Shown here in pieces: positions 31,354 to 41,025 of a DNA stretch of 64,000 nucleotides. Made by a program: the position numbers and the translations under genes. Source of the stretch: AP-15 sp963845735. GTDB lineage: Bacteria > Pseudomonadota > Alphaproteobacteria > ATCC43930 > CGMCC-115725. Position 1 is the first letter of the stretch. The number at the start of each line of letters is the position of its first letter. The stretch lies in NCBI GenBank assembly GCA_963845735.1, contig CAWJTR010000002.1, positions 1 to 64,000 of the forward strand, read 5' to 3'. The notes below the pieces were generated by a model. That model searched no databases and was not told the origin of the DNA. It saw only the letters and a list, made by a program, of their open reading frames with translations.

Positions 31354-31671
31354 GCCGTCCCCCAACAGCATCTATGGGCGCATTCTCGCTCAATCCACCA
31401 TATTTGGAAATCCCAGCCGGCGAAAATTTCGAATCTACCCAACTGGAAACCGCTCTAAAACCTGACACATCATTCACAAATCGTCAATTACCTTGATTGT
31501 GCTATTATGGTAATCGCCCGTCACTTAACCGGCCATGGGTTTAGACGGCGTAGCGCCCGAAGCCTAGCGCGTCGCGCGAACTGACGCGTGCCTGCCCGCC
31601 CGCAGGACGCGAAGCCAATGTAGCGCGCGGGCCTGCGATTGCGCCCCGCGGGGAAGCGATTTCGAGCGCGG

Positions 31672-32607
31672 TTACTTCGGCTTGTCGGCGTCGAGGATCG
31701 CCTGCACCCGTTCCGGATCGACGGCGAGGGGCTCGATGCCGGCGCGCTCGACCTGCAATAACTGACCGACGGTGCTGTTGCGCGTTCCCCAGCCGCGGTT
31801 CATCGCTTCGGTCAATTCCTCGAAGGCCATGTTGGCCAGCCGCATCGGCACGCCTACCTCGCGCCCGAGACCGACCGCGAGCCCGACATCCTTGTGCAAC
31901 AGGCGCAACGCGAAATCCGCGGGGTCGTGCTTGCCCGACAGAAACCGGCCGAGCCGGTCAAAAGTGCGTTGCCGGCCGGTCGCCCCCTGGCGCACCGCCT
32001 CCCACAGCTCAATCGGCTCGACCCCGGCCTTGATCCCCATTGTAAAGACTTCGGCGAGCGCCACGCCCATAACGGCGCTGGTGCAATTGTGCACGAGCTT
32101 GGCGATCGAGCCCGCGCCGATCGGGCCGATATAGGCGGCCTGGTCGCCCATCGCGTCGAGGACGTGTTTGTGGCGATTGAAGATCTGCTGGTCGCCGCCG
32201 GCCCAAATCGCCATCTTGCCGCTGGCCGCACCACCCGGGCCGCCGCTGACCGGGGAATTGAGCATGTAGAAGTTCTTCTCGGCAAAGGCGGCGTGGATTT
32301 TGCGCACCATCGTCACCGAATTGGTCGACATGTCGAAGAAAGCGGTGTCGGGGCGCATGCCCTCGATCAGCCCGTTGGTCCCGAGCGCCACCGACTCGAC
32401 ATCGGCCGGCACCGGCAGGGAAGTGAAGACCACTTCGGACTGCTCAGCGACCAGCTTCGGCGAATTGGCCCAGACCGCGCCCTTCGCCAAGAACGGCTCG
32501 GCCGCGGCACGGGAGAGATCGTGCACGACGAGCTGGTGCCCGGCCTTCTGTAAATTGGCCGCCATGCCCTTGCCCATCATGCCGAGGCCGATAAATCCGA
32601 CGCGCAT
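31672..32607 (-). CDS. NAD(P)-dependent oxidoreductase, 3-hydroxyisobutyrate dehydrogenase family
   Basis: An intact 311-residue beta-hydroxyacid dehydrogenase. The N-terminal Rossmann motif is VGFIGLGMMGKGMAANLQKA, the substrate site SPVSGGPGGAASGKMAIWAG, and the catalytic lysine lies in GAGSIAKLVHNCTSA. The ATG at 32607 places the cofactor motif at residue 3, as usual. Family members reduce or oxidise small beta-hydroxyacids such as 3-hydroxyisobutyrate, tartronate semialdehyde or related acids; the exact substrate is not inferable. The 31458-31671 gap next to it holds nothing recognisable beyond an ATTACC/GGTAAT inverted pair. Confidence 0.9.
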   Translation of the reverse strand: MRVGFIGLGMMGKGMAANLQKAGHQLVVHDLSRAAAEPFLAKGAVWANSPKLVAEQSEVVFTSLPVPADVESVALGTNGLIEGMRPDTAFFDMSTNSVTMVRKIHAAFAEKNFYMLNSPVSGGPGGAASGKMAIWAGGDQQIFNRHKHVLDAMGDQAAYIGPIGAGSIAKLVHNCTSAVMGVALAEVFTMGIKAGVEPIELWEAVRQGATGRQRTFDRLGRFLSGKHDPADFALRLLHKDVGLAVGLGREVGVPMRLANMAFEELTEAMNRGWGTRNSTVGQLLQVERAGIEPLAVDPERVQAILDADKPK

Positions 32608-32766
32608 GTTCCCCTCCGCCGATCGTAAGCCGTTAGGGACGAGTGTTGCCCGGGCCGCGCCCGAGCGCAAGGATCACCACCCTCTCGCGTGCTGCGGGGT
32701 AACGTGATACGTCACACTTCTCAATTCGAGCTTGGTTGCAAGCGCTGTGCAGGGAAATGCCAAGGA

Positions 32767-33278
32767 ATGATGTTAGCCCGGCCGTTGTTCTTCGTGGCGC
32801 TTATCTTTCCGGCGGTCGCGCTCGCTGCGCGTCGCAAACAGTTGCACAGACCAGAATTGATCTGACTTACAACTCGATGATGGACATGGTCCGACCGGAG
32901 CAGCATCCGGGAATCATCGTGCACCACAACCTGCAGATCGTGTTTTCAGGTCAGAATGTCGCCGAAGATCGCGACCGTAACGCCCGCCAATTCTCGGATC
33001 GCAATACGATGGTCCAAGAATTGGGCGGGACCGAGCAGTCGGGGACATACGCGTCCTGGCGTGTCGAGTTGAACACCCGATTAGTCCGCACACAGCGCGA
33101 TCCCCAAAGCACGCGGATAATGACCGTGACACTGACCTCGCCCACCACATGCCATCTCGACGTCGTTGACACGCTGAACCCTGGCTTTAGTCAATACGCA
33201 TTCCTGAGAATCTCGACCCATACGCTCGGTTATTTTTCGAGTTATCGGGTAATGCAAACATCTTGCTCTATAAGGTGA
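32767..33278 (+). CDS. Secreted hypothetical protein (frameshifted)
   Basis: The ATG at 32767 opens a signal peptide MLARPLFFVALIFPAVALAA. After a one-base shift near 32830 the mature part reads AQTRIDLTYNSMMDMVRPEQ, IIVHHNLQIVFSGQNVAEDR, MVQELGGTEQSGTYASWRVE and ends at 33276. The mature part looks like a beta-rich periplasmic or outer-membrane-associated protein of about 145 residues. I do not recognise the family. A single-frame reading from 32736 is also possible but lacks a signal peptide. Confidence 0.55.
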
Positions 33279-33352
33279 GTAATGATTACTTACAGTCCGC
33301 CGCCTATTTTACGCCACTCCGCAGCGACCAGCGTGTCGTTGTCCGTGAGATT

Positions 33353-34733
33353 TTACTCGCCTTTGTAAGCGACACGGTAGACGACGCCGTTGCCGTCATC
33401 GCTGAACAGCAGCGAACCATCCTTCGCGAAGACCACATCCACAGGACGGCCCCAGACACTTTGATCGTCGGCGACGAAACCGACGACAAAATCCTGATAT
33501 TCCCCGGTCGGCTTTCCGTCTTTGAACGGCAGCCGAACGATCTTGTAGCCGGTCCGCACCGCGCGGTTCCACGAGCCGTGCAGCGCGACGAACGCATCGC
33601 CTTTCCAATCCGGAGGAAATTGACCCCCGGGGTTGAACGCTAGTCCGAGCGGCGCCGAATGAGGTTGGATCAGAACGTCGGGCACGGTGACCTTGTCGGC
33701 GAGATCCGGCCGTCTGCCGCCGCCAGGGCGGGTGTCCTCATGGTTGCCGATGTAGTACCAAGGCCAGCCGTAGAATGCCCCCTGCTTGACGCTGGTGACA
33801 TAATCGGGCGGCAGATTGTCGCCCAGTAGGTCGCGCTCGTTGGTGGCGCAAAAGACCACGCCGGTGCCGGGCTGTACGGCCAGTCCCGAGCAATTGCGGA
33901 TACCCGACGCGTACACCCGCTTGTTCTTGCCGTCGGGATCATAGGTGAGGACGTTGGCCCGCCATTCCTCCCGGTCCCATGCCGAACCCGCGGAATGGCT
34001 TTTCTCGAATGCAGCAAAATCCGCGGGCCGCGGCCCCATTAGCTCCGCCACATTACTCGCCGAACCGACTGCGACGTACATGGTTTTGCCATCAGGCGAA
34101 AAGGCAACATCGCGAGTCCAATGATTGCCGCCGATGGCGAGGTCCGACACGATCGTCTCAGGAGCACCGGAGGCTGTGAGGTCGCCGTTTTTGTAAGGGA
34201 AGCGCACGACCTTGCCGAATTCGCCGGCATAGACCCATTTGGGGTCGGGACCTGGCGGATAGAAGGCGATTCCGTAGACACTCGTTAAGTCGGTGGCGAA
34301 GGTTTCGACCTTGGGGTTGCTCATGTCGGCCCCGGCCCGGATGACCATGATCTTTCCCTCGGGCCTAGAGAGGGCGAGGAAGATGTCTCCATTGGGAGCC
34401 ATCCGCAGGACCCGCGCGCCTGTCATCCCGGTGACAAAAGGTGCGACGGTAAAGCCGGGCATGGTCTTGAGTTCGGCGCCATCGGGTTTTGGGCCGACCT
34501 TTGATCTGTTGGCGGTGGACGGCGAGGCCAGCGGCGCGGGCAAGTCTGCAGATGTGATCTTGCGTATGACGCCAGGCGCGTCGGTATGCCAGTCGCCATA
34601 GGCAGCGCTGCCGACACGAACGCTCTGCGCGGACGCGAACGTCGAGGTTGCGACCAGCGCCAGCATGGCGCCCGCTGTGACGAGCGAGATTCTTGAGCAT
34701 TGAAGCCTTTTTGATGGCGCGTTGCGTGGCCAT
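33353..34733 (-). CDS. PQQ-dependent sugar (sorbosone-type) dehydrogenase, periplasmic
   Basis: A soluble glucose/sorbosone dehydrogenase-type beta propeller. Key blocks: MPGFTVAPFVTGMTGARVLR, IGGNHWTRDVAFSPDGKTMY, SGIRNCSGLAVQPGTGVVFC, YGWPWYYIGNHEDTRPGGGR and FVALHGSWNRAVRTGYKIVR. These match the PQQ-binding propeller family. The long open frame starts at 34666 with ALVATSTFASAQS, the end of a signal peptide; the true start is probably the ATG at 34733 after a one-base shift. The cytochrome c gene lies just upstream in the same direction and is the likely electron acceptor. Confidence 0.82.
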
Positions 34734-34789
34734 TGCGAAGTTCCTCCCGAGGGTTCCCGTCGCCGTCTCCTGTCCTCGACGAGCTAGCG

Positions 34790-35356
34790 TCAGTGCATTG
34801 CCGCCAGATAATCGGCGATCGCTTTTCGATCGGCTGGCGTCAAGCTCTGCATCAGAGCCGGCATCACGGTGCTGTTTGCGCGTTCACCGTCTGCATAGGC
34901 GGTCATCGTGTCGATCAGGTAGGGCGAAAATTGGCCGGCCAAGCGCGGCGCCACGCCCGATGGACTTACCCCACCAGCCAAATTCGGGTGATGGCAAGCC
35001 TGGCACGTCGCGATCGCCTCAGGAGCCGCAGGCAACGGTGACTCTGCCCGAGTCGGCCACTTGGCGTTGCTGAAATACGCCGCCATTTGCGCCAGATCAC
35101 CCTCGCTCAAGCTCTCTGCAATTGATGACATGATTTGGCTGTTTCGGTCGCCGTTTCGATAGTCGTTCAGCTGCTTCAAGATGTATGCGGATTGCTGCCC
35201 CCAGATGATCGGCACGCTGGGATCGGACGGCAGTCCGTGCGCACCATGGCATGAGGCGCATAGCCGCGCTTTGGTTTCGATGGAGACGGCCAAAGCGGCC
35301 TCGGCGCTGAGCAAAACCGCTGCCAAGGCGGCAAGAATTCGAACGACGCGGACCAC
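34790..35356 (-). CDS. Diheme cytochrome c (c4-like)
   Basis: An intact 188-residue protein with signal peptide VVRILAALAAVLLSAEAALA and two haem-binding motifs, CASCH and CQACH, each starting a cytochrome domain. GAHGLPSDPSVPIIWGQQSA and GGVSPSGVAPRLAGQFSPYL are typical of two-domain cytochrome c4. It is exported to the periplasm and probably accepts electrons from the PQQ dehydrogenase encoded 57 bases downstream. Confidence 0.88.
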   Translation of the reverse strand: MVRVVRILAALAAVLLSAEAALAVSIETKARLCASCHGAHGLPSDPSVPIIWGQQSAYILKQLNDYRNGDRNSQIMSSIAESLSEGDLAQMAAYFSNAKWPTRAESPLPAAPEAIATCQACHHPNLAGGVSPSGVAPRLAGQFSPYLIDTMTAYADGERANSTVMPALMQSLTPADRKAIADYLAAMH

Positions 35357-35435
35357 TCGTCATTTCCATCTTGCGCCAGGATTGCTTGTTAGCGATCGAA
35401 ATTCGGCGCCGTGGCGTTCTCTCCGCAGCGCCGCA

Positions 35436-35882
35436 TCATTGCACCTTCAACAGCTCGACGTCGAAGATCAGGGTCGCGTTGGGTGGGATCACGCCGCCGG
35501 CGCCGCGGCTGCCATAGCCGAGTTCAGGCGGGATGATCAGGGTGCGCTGGCCGCCGACCTTCATGCCGGCGACACCTTCGTCCCAACCGGCGATGACCTG
35601 GTGCGCCCCGAGGGTGAAGTCGAACGGTTGGCCACGGTCGACCGAACTGTCGAACTTGGCGCCCTTGGCGCCATCCTTCGACAGCCATCCGGTGTAATGG
35701 ACGGTAACTTTGTTGCCGGCGGCGGCGGTGGCGCCGTCACCGAGTTTGGTGTCGGTGTATTTCAATCCGTCTGGCATTTCTATCACTTGGTTGGCCGCGT
35801 CGCCCGATCCCGCGAGCGGTACGACGGCGGCGATGATGGCGAGCGCCACGGCGGCGCCGGCAATTCGGATCGGTATCATCAT
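35436..35882 (-). CDS. FKBP-type peptidyl-prolyl cis-trans isomerase
   Basis: A 148-residue protein: a signal peptide IAGAAVALAIIAAVVPLAG, then the FKBP fold with KVTVHYTGWLSKDGAKGAKF, SSVDRGQPFDFTLGAHQVIA, GWDEGVAGMKVGGQRTLIIP and PPELGYGSRG-AGGVIPPNAT. It catalyses proline isomerisation in the periplasm. The ATG at 35882 follows GGGAGGAAATG-type spacing (GGAGG immediately before), which decides the start over the ATG at 36047. Confidence 0.92.
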   Translation of the reverse strand: MMIPIRIAGAAVALAIIAAVVPLAGSGDAANQVIEMPDGLKYTDTKLGDGATAAAGNKVTVHYTGWLSKDGAKGAKFDSSVDRGQPFDFTLGAHQVIAGWDEGVAGMKVGGQRTLIIPPELGYGSRGAGGVIPPNATLIFDVELLKVQ

Positions 35883-36242
35883 TTCCTCCCGGTCGATAGT
35901 CGCGCATTCGACACTCTCCGATACCATCGGACAAGATTCGCGGCGGGTACGGCATCGGCGAGAAAGCCGCGGCATCGGCAGTGATGTCACGATCGGCACA
36001 GTCTGAACGAATGAATTCGCTGCATTAAAAAGATGAATAATCTTCATGCGTCTCGACTGGGGTTTGTTATGCGACTGTCTACACGGTAATCGCAGAGAAG
36101 ATGTTGCTGGACCGCGCGCCAGGGGGGTAGCATTCGTTTTGCATCTTTCGAAGGGTGCGGGGTGGCCGCGAGCCTTGGTGGGAAAGTGGCTGCCGCGACG
36201 GCCCTAGGCTCGGACTGAGCGGGGCAATAAGGAGAAAGAATC

Positions 36243-38006
36243 ATGGCGTATGATCTGTTGATCAAAAACGGGCGCGTCGTTGACGGCTCGGGCGAGCCGG
36301 CCTTTGCAGCGGATGTGGCGGTGCAGGACGGCAAGATCGTCGGAGTTGGCAAATACGCCGGCGCTGCCGCCAAGCGCACGATCGACGCCGCGGGCCGCGT
36401 CGTGGCGCCCGGATTTATCGACCACCACACCCATTTCGACCCGCAGGCGGTCTGGGACCCTTATTGCGGCTCGTGGGTCCACAACGGCCACACCACGGTC
36501 GTCGTCGGCCAGTGCGGCCAGGTCATCGCCCCGGTCCGGCCCGGCGACAGCGAGTGGTATCTGGAATTCTTCTCCGACGCCGAACAGATCCCGCTACCGG
36601 TCCTGAAGGCCGGGGTCGACGTGACCTGGGAATCGGTCGGCGACTATCTGAATGCGCTGGGCAAGAAGCGCGGCATCAACGTCGGCACCTTGGTCGGCCA
36701 TTCGGGCATCCGCCGTTATGTGATGGGCGAGGCGGCCTCGGAGCGGCAGGCGACGCCGGAAGAAATGGCGGCGATGCAGCGGCTGATCCGCGAGGCGATG
36801 CATGACGGCGCGCTCGGCTTCTCGACGGCGCCGAAGGATCGCGGCGACCCGGCCGGGGTCGGCGACGACGCCGAGCGCTGGGCGCTTGCCAGCGTGCTCG
36901 GTGAACTCGGCACCGGCGTGTTCCAGGTCGCCGGCGGCGCCCCCGGCGGCACCAAGCAGACCCGCGCAGGTCGCCCGCGAGCTGGCGGCGCGTACCGGGC
37001 GGCCGTCGATCTACAACTTGATGTCGCGATCCGATCGCCAACCCCGATGAGTGGGTCGAGCATCTGCGCTGGCTCGAGGACGGGTTCAAGAGCGGCGCGC
37101 GCTGCTACGGCTCGTGCCTCTCGACCGTCGCCGGCGCGATCTTTGACCTGCAGCGCGGCCTCAATGTGCCGCAGGACGAGGACATCACGCATCCCGAAGG
37201 CGTCTTCCGCGGCATGCCGACCTGGGACAAGGTCATGGCCTTGCCCTATCAGGAACGCATGCGCGCGTTCCGCGACCCCGAATTGCGCAAGGCGATTGTC
37301 CGCCGAGGCGGTCGAAGGGACGGTTGCGCAGGAAGGCGGCATGACCGACCGGCGCGGTCGCGCGCGCGGCTTCTTCAACCGGCGCTGGGACCTCGTCGAG
37401 GTGTTCATGACGACGAAGGGGCAGAACCGGCATCTCGAGGGCAAGAGCGTCGAGCAGATCGCGAAAGAGCAGAACAAGGGCATCATGGACGCCTTCCTCG
37501 ATCTGTCGCTCGACGAAGATCTGAACACTTGCTTCCAGGCGATCGACCGCAACAAGGATCCGAAGGCGCAAAAGCACATCCTCGGCTCGCAATATACCGT
37601 GATCGGCACCAGCGACGGCGGCGGCCGGCCGCACACCGCCGACCGGCACGAGACCAGCACCAATCTGCTGGGCCACTGGGTGCGCGAAGAGCAGGTGATG
37701 ACGCTCGAAGAGGCGGTCTATCGGCTGACCGGCAAGACCGCGCTGATGCACGACATTACCGATCGCGGCTTTATCGCCGCCGGCAAGGTCGCGGACATCA
37801 CGATCTTCGATCCCGACACGATCGCCTCGAAGCCGCGGGAGCCGGTCGCCACGCTGCCGGCGGGCGGCGTGCAGGTTAAGCGCGAGGCCGTCGGGATCGA
37901 CTACGTCGTGGTCAATGGCAGCGTGCTGCTCGACAAGGGCGAACTGACCGACGCCTTGCCCGGCCAGATCATCCGCGGCCCGCTCTACCAGGGCGCGCGG
38001 GCATAG
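36243..38006 (+). CDS. N-acyl-D-amino-acid deacylase family amidohydrolase (frameshifted in the middle)
   Basis: Starts MAYDLLIKNGRVVDGSGEPA, with ribosome binding site AAGGAG, and the metal site APGFIDHHTHFDPQAVWDPY near residue 60. Further blocks: GTLVGHSGIRRYVMGEAASE, DGALGFSTAPKDR, and a C-terminus VADITIFDPDTIASKPREPV then GIDYVVVNGSVLLDKGEL. Between about 36960 and 37310 the sequence must be read in other frames (AARTGRPSIYNLM, WLEDGFKSGARCYGSCLSTV), then the original frame returns, so the long open frame is misleading in its centre. About 585 residues is normal for this family. The substrate is not known. Confidence 0.85.
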   Translation: MAYDLLIKNGRVVDGSGEPAFAADVAVQDGKIVGVGKYAGAAAKRTIDAAGRVVAPGFIDHHTHFDPQAVWDPYCGSWVHNGHTTVVVGQCGQVIAPVRPGDSEWYLEFFSDAEQIPLPVLKAGVDVTWESVGDYLNALGKKRGINVGTLVGHSGIRRYVMGEAASERQATPEEMAAMQRLIREAMHDGALGFSTAPKDRGDPAGVGDDAERWALASVLGELGTGVFQVAGGAPGGTKQTRAGRPRAGGAYRAAVDLQLDVAIRSPTPMSGSSICAGSRTGSRAARAATARASRPSPARSLTCSAASMCRRTRTSRIPKASSAACRPGTRSWPCPIRNACARSATPNCARRLSAEAVEGTVAQEGGMTDRRGRARGFFNRRWDLVEVFMTTKGQNRHLEGKSVEQIAKEQNKGIMDAFLDLSLDEDLNTCFQAIDRNKDPKAQKHILGSQYTVIGTSDGGGRPHTADRHETSTNLLGHWVREEQVMTLEEAVYRLTGKTALMHDITDRGFIAAGKVADITIFDPDTIASKPREPVATLPAGGVQVKREAVGIDYVVVNGSVLLDKGELTDALPGQIIRGPLYQGARA

Positions 38007-38183
38007 CTCGCCGAACCACATTGTCGCGCATGCCCGGAGCCACTCCGGGCATGCCGACGCGTGGTCTGGAACCGCGCTCAGGACCCCGGGACCTCCGCTG
38101 GCAGGTCACGGGGCGCCGGCACTGTGTCGTAACAATGGGGGTGCTGATAATTCGTCCGGTCGGGACGAAACAGGAGGGACGCC

Positions 38184-39107
38184 ATGGCTAATGGAGCTAA
38201 GCGGATCGAGCAATTGGCTCCGGAGCTGGAGCGGATCATCTCCGGTTCTCAGCAAATCCAGGAACTGGCCGACGGCTTTGGCGGTCCGCAAGGCCCGGCC
38301 GAGGGGCCGCTGTGGTGGCGCGAGGGCGGCTATCTGGTCTTCAGCGACATCCACAACAACCGTCGCATGAAATACGATCCCGGCAAGGGAGTGTCGCTGC
38401 TGCAGGAGCCGACCAATCGAGCCAATGGCCTGACCCGTGATCTGCAGGGCCGGCTCGTTGCCTGCGAGCACGATTCACGCCGCGTCACCAGGCAAGAACT
38501 GGACGGCAGCATCACGGTTATCGCCAACAGCTTTCAGGGTCGCCAGCTCAACCGGCCCAATGACGTCGTCGTCAAGTCCGACGGATGCATCTATTTCACC
38601 GATCCGTGGACCCATCCCTCCGCGGCGCAGCAATGGGATCTGACCTTTTCCGGCGTCTATCGCGTGACCCCCGACCTCGGCCAGCTGACCCTGTTGATCG
38701 ACGATTTCATCGTGCCCAACGGGCTCGCCTTTTCGCCCGACGAGAGCGTGCTCTACATCAACGACTCGCGCCGCGGCCATATCCGCGCCTTCGATGTCGC
38801 GCCCAACGGCACGCTCGCCAAGAATACCGACCGCGTTTTTGTCGATCTGCGCGGCGATGAATCGGGCGTTCCCGACGGCATGAAGGTCGACGTCGAAGGC
38901 AATGTCTATTGCGGCGGGGCGGGCGGGTTATGGATCATTGATGCAAAGGGCAAAAAGCTCGGCCGCATCGTCCACGGCGCCCCGGCCACGACCAATCTGG
39001 CCTTTGGCGGTGCCGACTGGAAGACCCTCTATTTCACCAGCCGCAACCATCTCGGCGCGGTCAATGTAAAAATCGCCGGAATTCCTGTGCCGGCCCCCCA
39101 AAAGTAG
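38184..39107 (+). CDS. SMP-30/gluconolactonase/LRE family protein (1)
   Basis: An intact 307-residue six-bladed propeller. Blocks EGPLWWREGGYLVFSDIHNN, RLVACEHDSRRVTRQELDGS, LNRPNDVVVKSDGCIYFTDP and VPNGLAFSPDESVLYINDSR carry the metal ligands (Glu, Asn, Asp) of the SMP-30 lactonase fold. It hydrolyses sugar or organic lactones by family analogy. The next gene follows within 82 bases in the same direction. Confidence 0.9.
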   Translation: MANGAKRIEQLAPELERIISGSQQIQELADGFGGPQGPAEGPLWWREGGYLVFSDIHNNRRMKYDPGKGVSLLQEPTNRANGLTRDLQGRLVACEHDSRRVTRQELDGSITVIANSFQGRQLNRPNDVVVKSDGCIYFTDPWTHPSAAQQWDLTFSGVYRVTPDLGQLTLLIDDFIVPNGLAFSPDESVLYINDSRRGHIRAFDVAPNGTLAKNTDRVFVDLRGDESGVPDGMKVDVEGNVYCGGAGGLWIIDAKGKKLGRIVHGAPATTNLAFGGADWKTLYFTSRNHLGAVNVKIAGIPVPAPQK

Positions 39108-39189
39108 TCGCCCGGGAGGCGCCAAGTCCATCGAAAGAGTGAAACCAGCCAACCAAGACACACCGCACTTACGCAGAGGAGAAGTCACC

Positions 39190-40678
39190 ATGCCGATGCC
39201 ACAACGGGTCCAGTATTCCGACGCCATCGAGCCGTTGGTCCAGTTTATCGAGGATACATCTCCCGATGATATTATGGCTGGGGCCCTGGAGAAGTTGCGT
39301 GCCGGGGTGCCGACGCAGACCATGCTGACCGCCTCCGCCCTCGCGGTGACCCGTTCCACCGATATGCCGGCCGGTCATCACGGAGGCGCGCTGCACGCGT
39401 TGGCAGGCCTCTATGCGGTCTCGAAGCTGGTTGAGCGCCAGCAGGGCGAGGATCGCTTTCTCCCGGTGCTGCAACACGTGGCGCTGACAAATAAGCACAT
39501 CCACCACCCGGCGATGGGGCCGTACGGCCTGCTCGAATTCGAGCCGGAGGATGTCGGCGGGGTCGAGGCAGCCAAGGAGGCGTTCCTGGCTGCGGTGAAT
39601 CGCGGCGAGTACAACAAGGCGGACCATGTTTTCCTGTGGCTATGGGACAATGCTCCCCGGATCGAGGCCTTCGATCTGCTGCTGGGCGTGGCGATCCCGA
39701 AAAATTTCCACGATGACCACTACTTCATGTTTCCCGGTACCGTCTGGCGCGCCTTCGAGACCGGCGTTCTCGACAAGGCGTATCTGCCGGTGGTGATGCG
39801 GCAGGTGGTGCGCTTCGTAACTCGTTCTCCGGTCGCGCCGAATAATCCGATGCCTTCGCCGCTGCCGGAGATCGAAGCGCTGATCGAGGAGCACGAGTTG
39901 CTGAGCCGCATCCTGCGCCAGCGTAGCGGCGAGGACGAAACGGCCGCGATCGGCGAGCTCGGGGAGGCCATCGGCCGGGTCGACGTCTTTGCCGACATTC
40001 CGGCGCTGATGGCCAAAGCCTTGGCGGATGGGCTGTCTCTGGAAGGCGCGGGCGAAGCCTTATCGATCGGGGCTGCCGGCCTCTTCCTGCGCTCCCTCGG
40101 TGGCAACCCGATGGATGTCCACCTCCACACCAGCATCAACCTGCGGCGCTACCTGTTGCGGCTCGACGGGGTGAGCATGCGCAACAAGCTGATGCTGCTG
40201 TTGACCTGGCAGTCGGGCCCGGAGATCCGCTCGACAGCGGGTCGGATGCAGCCCGCGCCGCGGCCCGATATGGCCGAAGTCGCAGCGTTGCCGCCGCGCA
40301 CGCAGCAGGAATTGCTGGATGCGATCGCCGACGGCATCTACAACCAGCCGCCGATCGACTTCTCCACGGTCACCAATCTCGGCCAGGCGCGGGCGGTGCC
40401 CGAGGTCGAAGCCACGGTCGAACTTGGCCCAGCAATATGTAAATTGCGGGTATGACCCGCAGGCGTTGATCGCGCGTCTTGCCGAGATCGTGTGCCACGA
40501 CAATTTCACCGAGATGCACGCCTTCAAGCATCACCAGTCGATCGTGGAAGAATTCGCCGCCACCCGCGAACCCTGGCGCTGGATGCATCTGGTCTGTGGC
40601 GTTCGGGCCGCGGCGGTCTCGTTTGGCAAGAACATGGCGGTCTACGAAGAGGCGCTGGAACTGCTTCACGCCGCGTAG
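39190..40678 (+). CDS. Hypothetical protein, about 495 residues, histidine-rich helical (frameshifted)
   Basis: The ATG at 39190 has a good ribosome binding site (AGGAG). The product is nearly all helical and has paired histidines: PAGHHGGALHALAGLYAVSK, LTNKHIHHPAMGPYGLLEFE, NFHDDHYFMFPGTVWRAFET, and after a shift near 40420 EMHAFKHHQSIVEEFAATRE. The clustered His and Glu could be metal ligands, but this is inference. I do not recognise a named family. It lies between two SMP-30 genes with an LLM oxidoreductase and a Rieske oxygenase beyond, so it may belong to a catabolic pathway. Confidence 0.7.
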
Positions 40679-40701
40679 TCCCGAGTAGGCAAACCCGGAC
40701 A

Positions 40702-40736
40702 GGCAAACTGGGCCGCTGTACGCGTCCCGGTTTGCC
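40702..40736 (+). terminator. Hairpin downstream of the hypothetical gene
   Basis: Stem GGCAAACTGGG / CCCGGTTTGCC with a 13-base loop begins 23 bases after the stop at 40678. There is no T run, so it may be a weak terminator or an RNA-stabilising structure. The remaining 290 bases up to 41025 hold no clear gene; a 64-codon minus-strand frame ending HAAVFGADKTSRDAVAGID is possible but unsupported. Confidence 0.5.
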
Positions 40737-41025
40737 CGTCTGAGGCAGTGGGATGGAAGACCGGAGCCTCCGTTTAGGGGCTCCGATAATCGCCGGCTGG
40801 ACTAGTCGATGCCGGCGACGGCGTCGCGGCTCGTCTTATCCGCGCCGAAAACGGCCGCGTGGGATATCCACGCCAGCTCTACCGTCGGCGGCCCAAAGCC
40901 GCGGCTCCGAAAGAAATTCGCGGCTATCCGGCCCTCGCGACAGCCGAAGAGGACGCCGGTTGGACACGCGGACGGGCGCGGGATAACCTGCCTCAAACGA
41001 TGTCTCGAAGATGGGAGGGACGAAG

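Larger units (their letters stand above)
27819..31457 (-). mobile_element. IS630 family insertion sequence, interrupted by IS66
   Basis: Imperfect terminal repeats are TAGAGCATTTTCCACTTAGA at the left end and, on the other strand at the right, TAGAGCGGTTTCCAGTTGGG. A TA dinucleotide lies at each end, as expected for this family. The single transposase gene on the minus strand is split into an N-terminal half (30847-31353) and a C-terminal half (27834-28282) by IS66 copy 2. The element is therefore inactive unless complemented. Confidence 0.85.

Noticed and set aside
40802..40996. A 64-codon minus-strand gene
   Set aside because: It has no ribosome binding site or family resemblance, and the opposite strand is equally open; mentioned only as a possibility.
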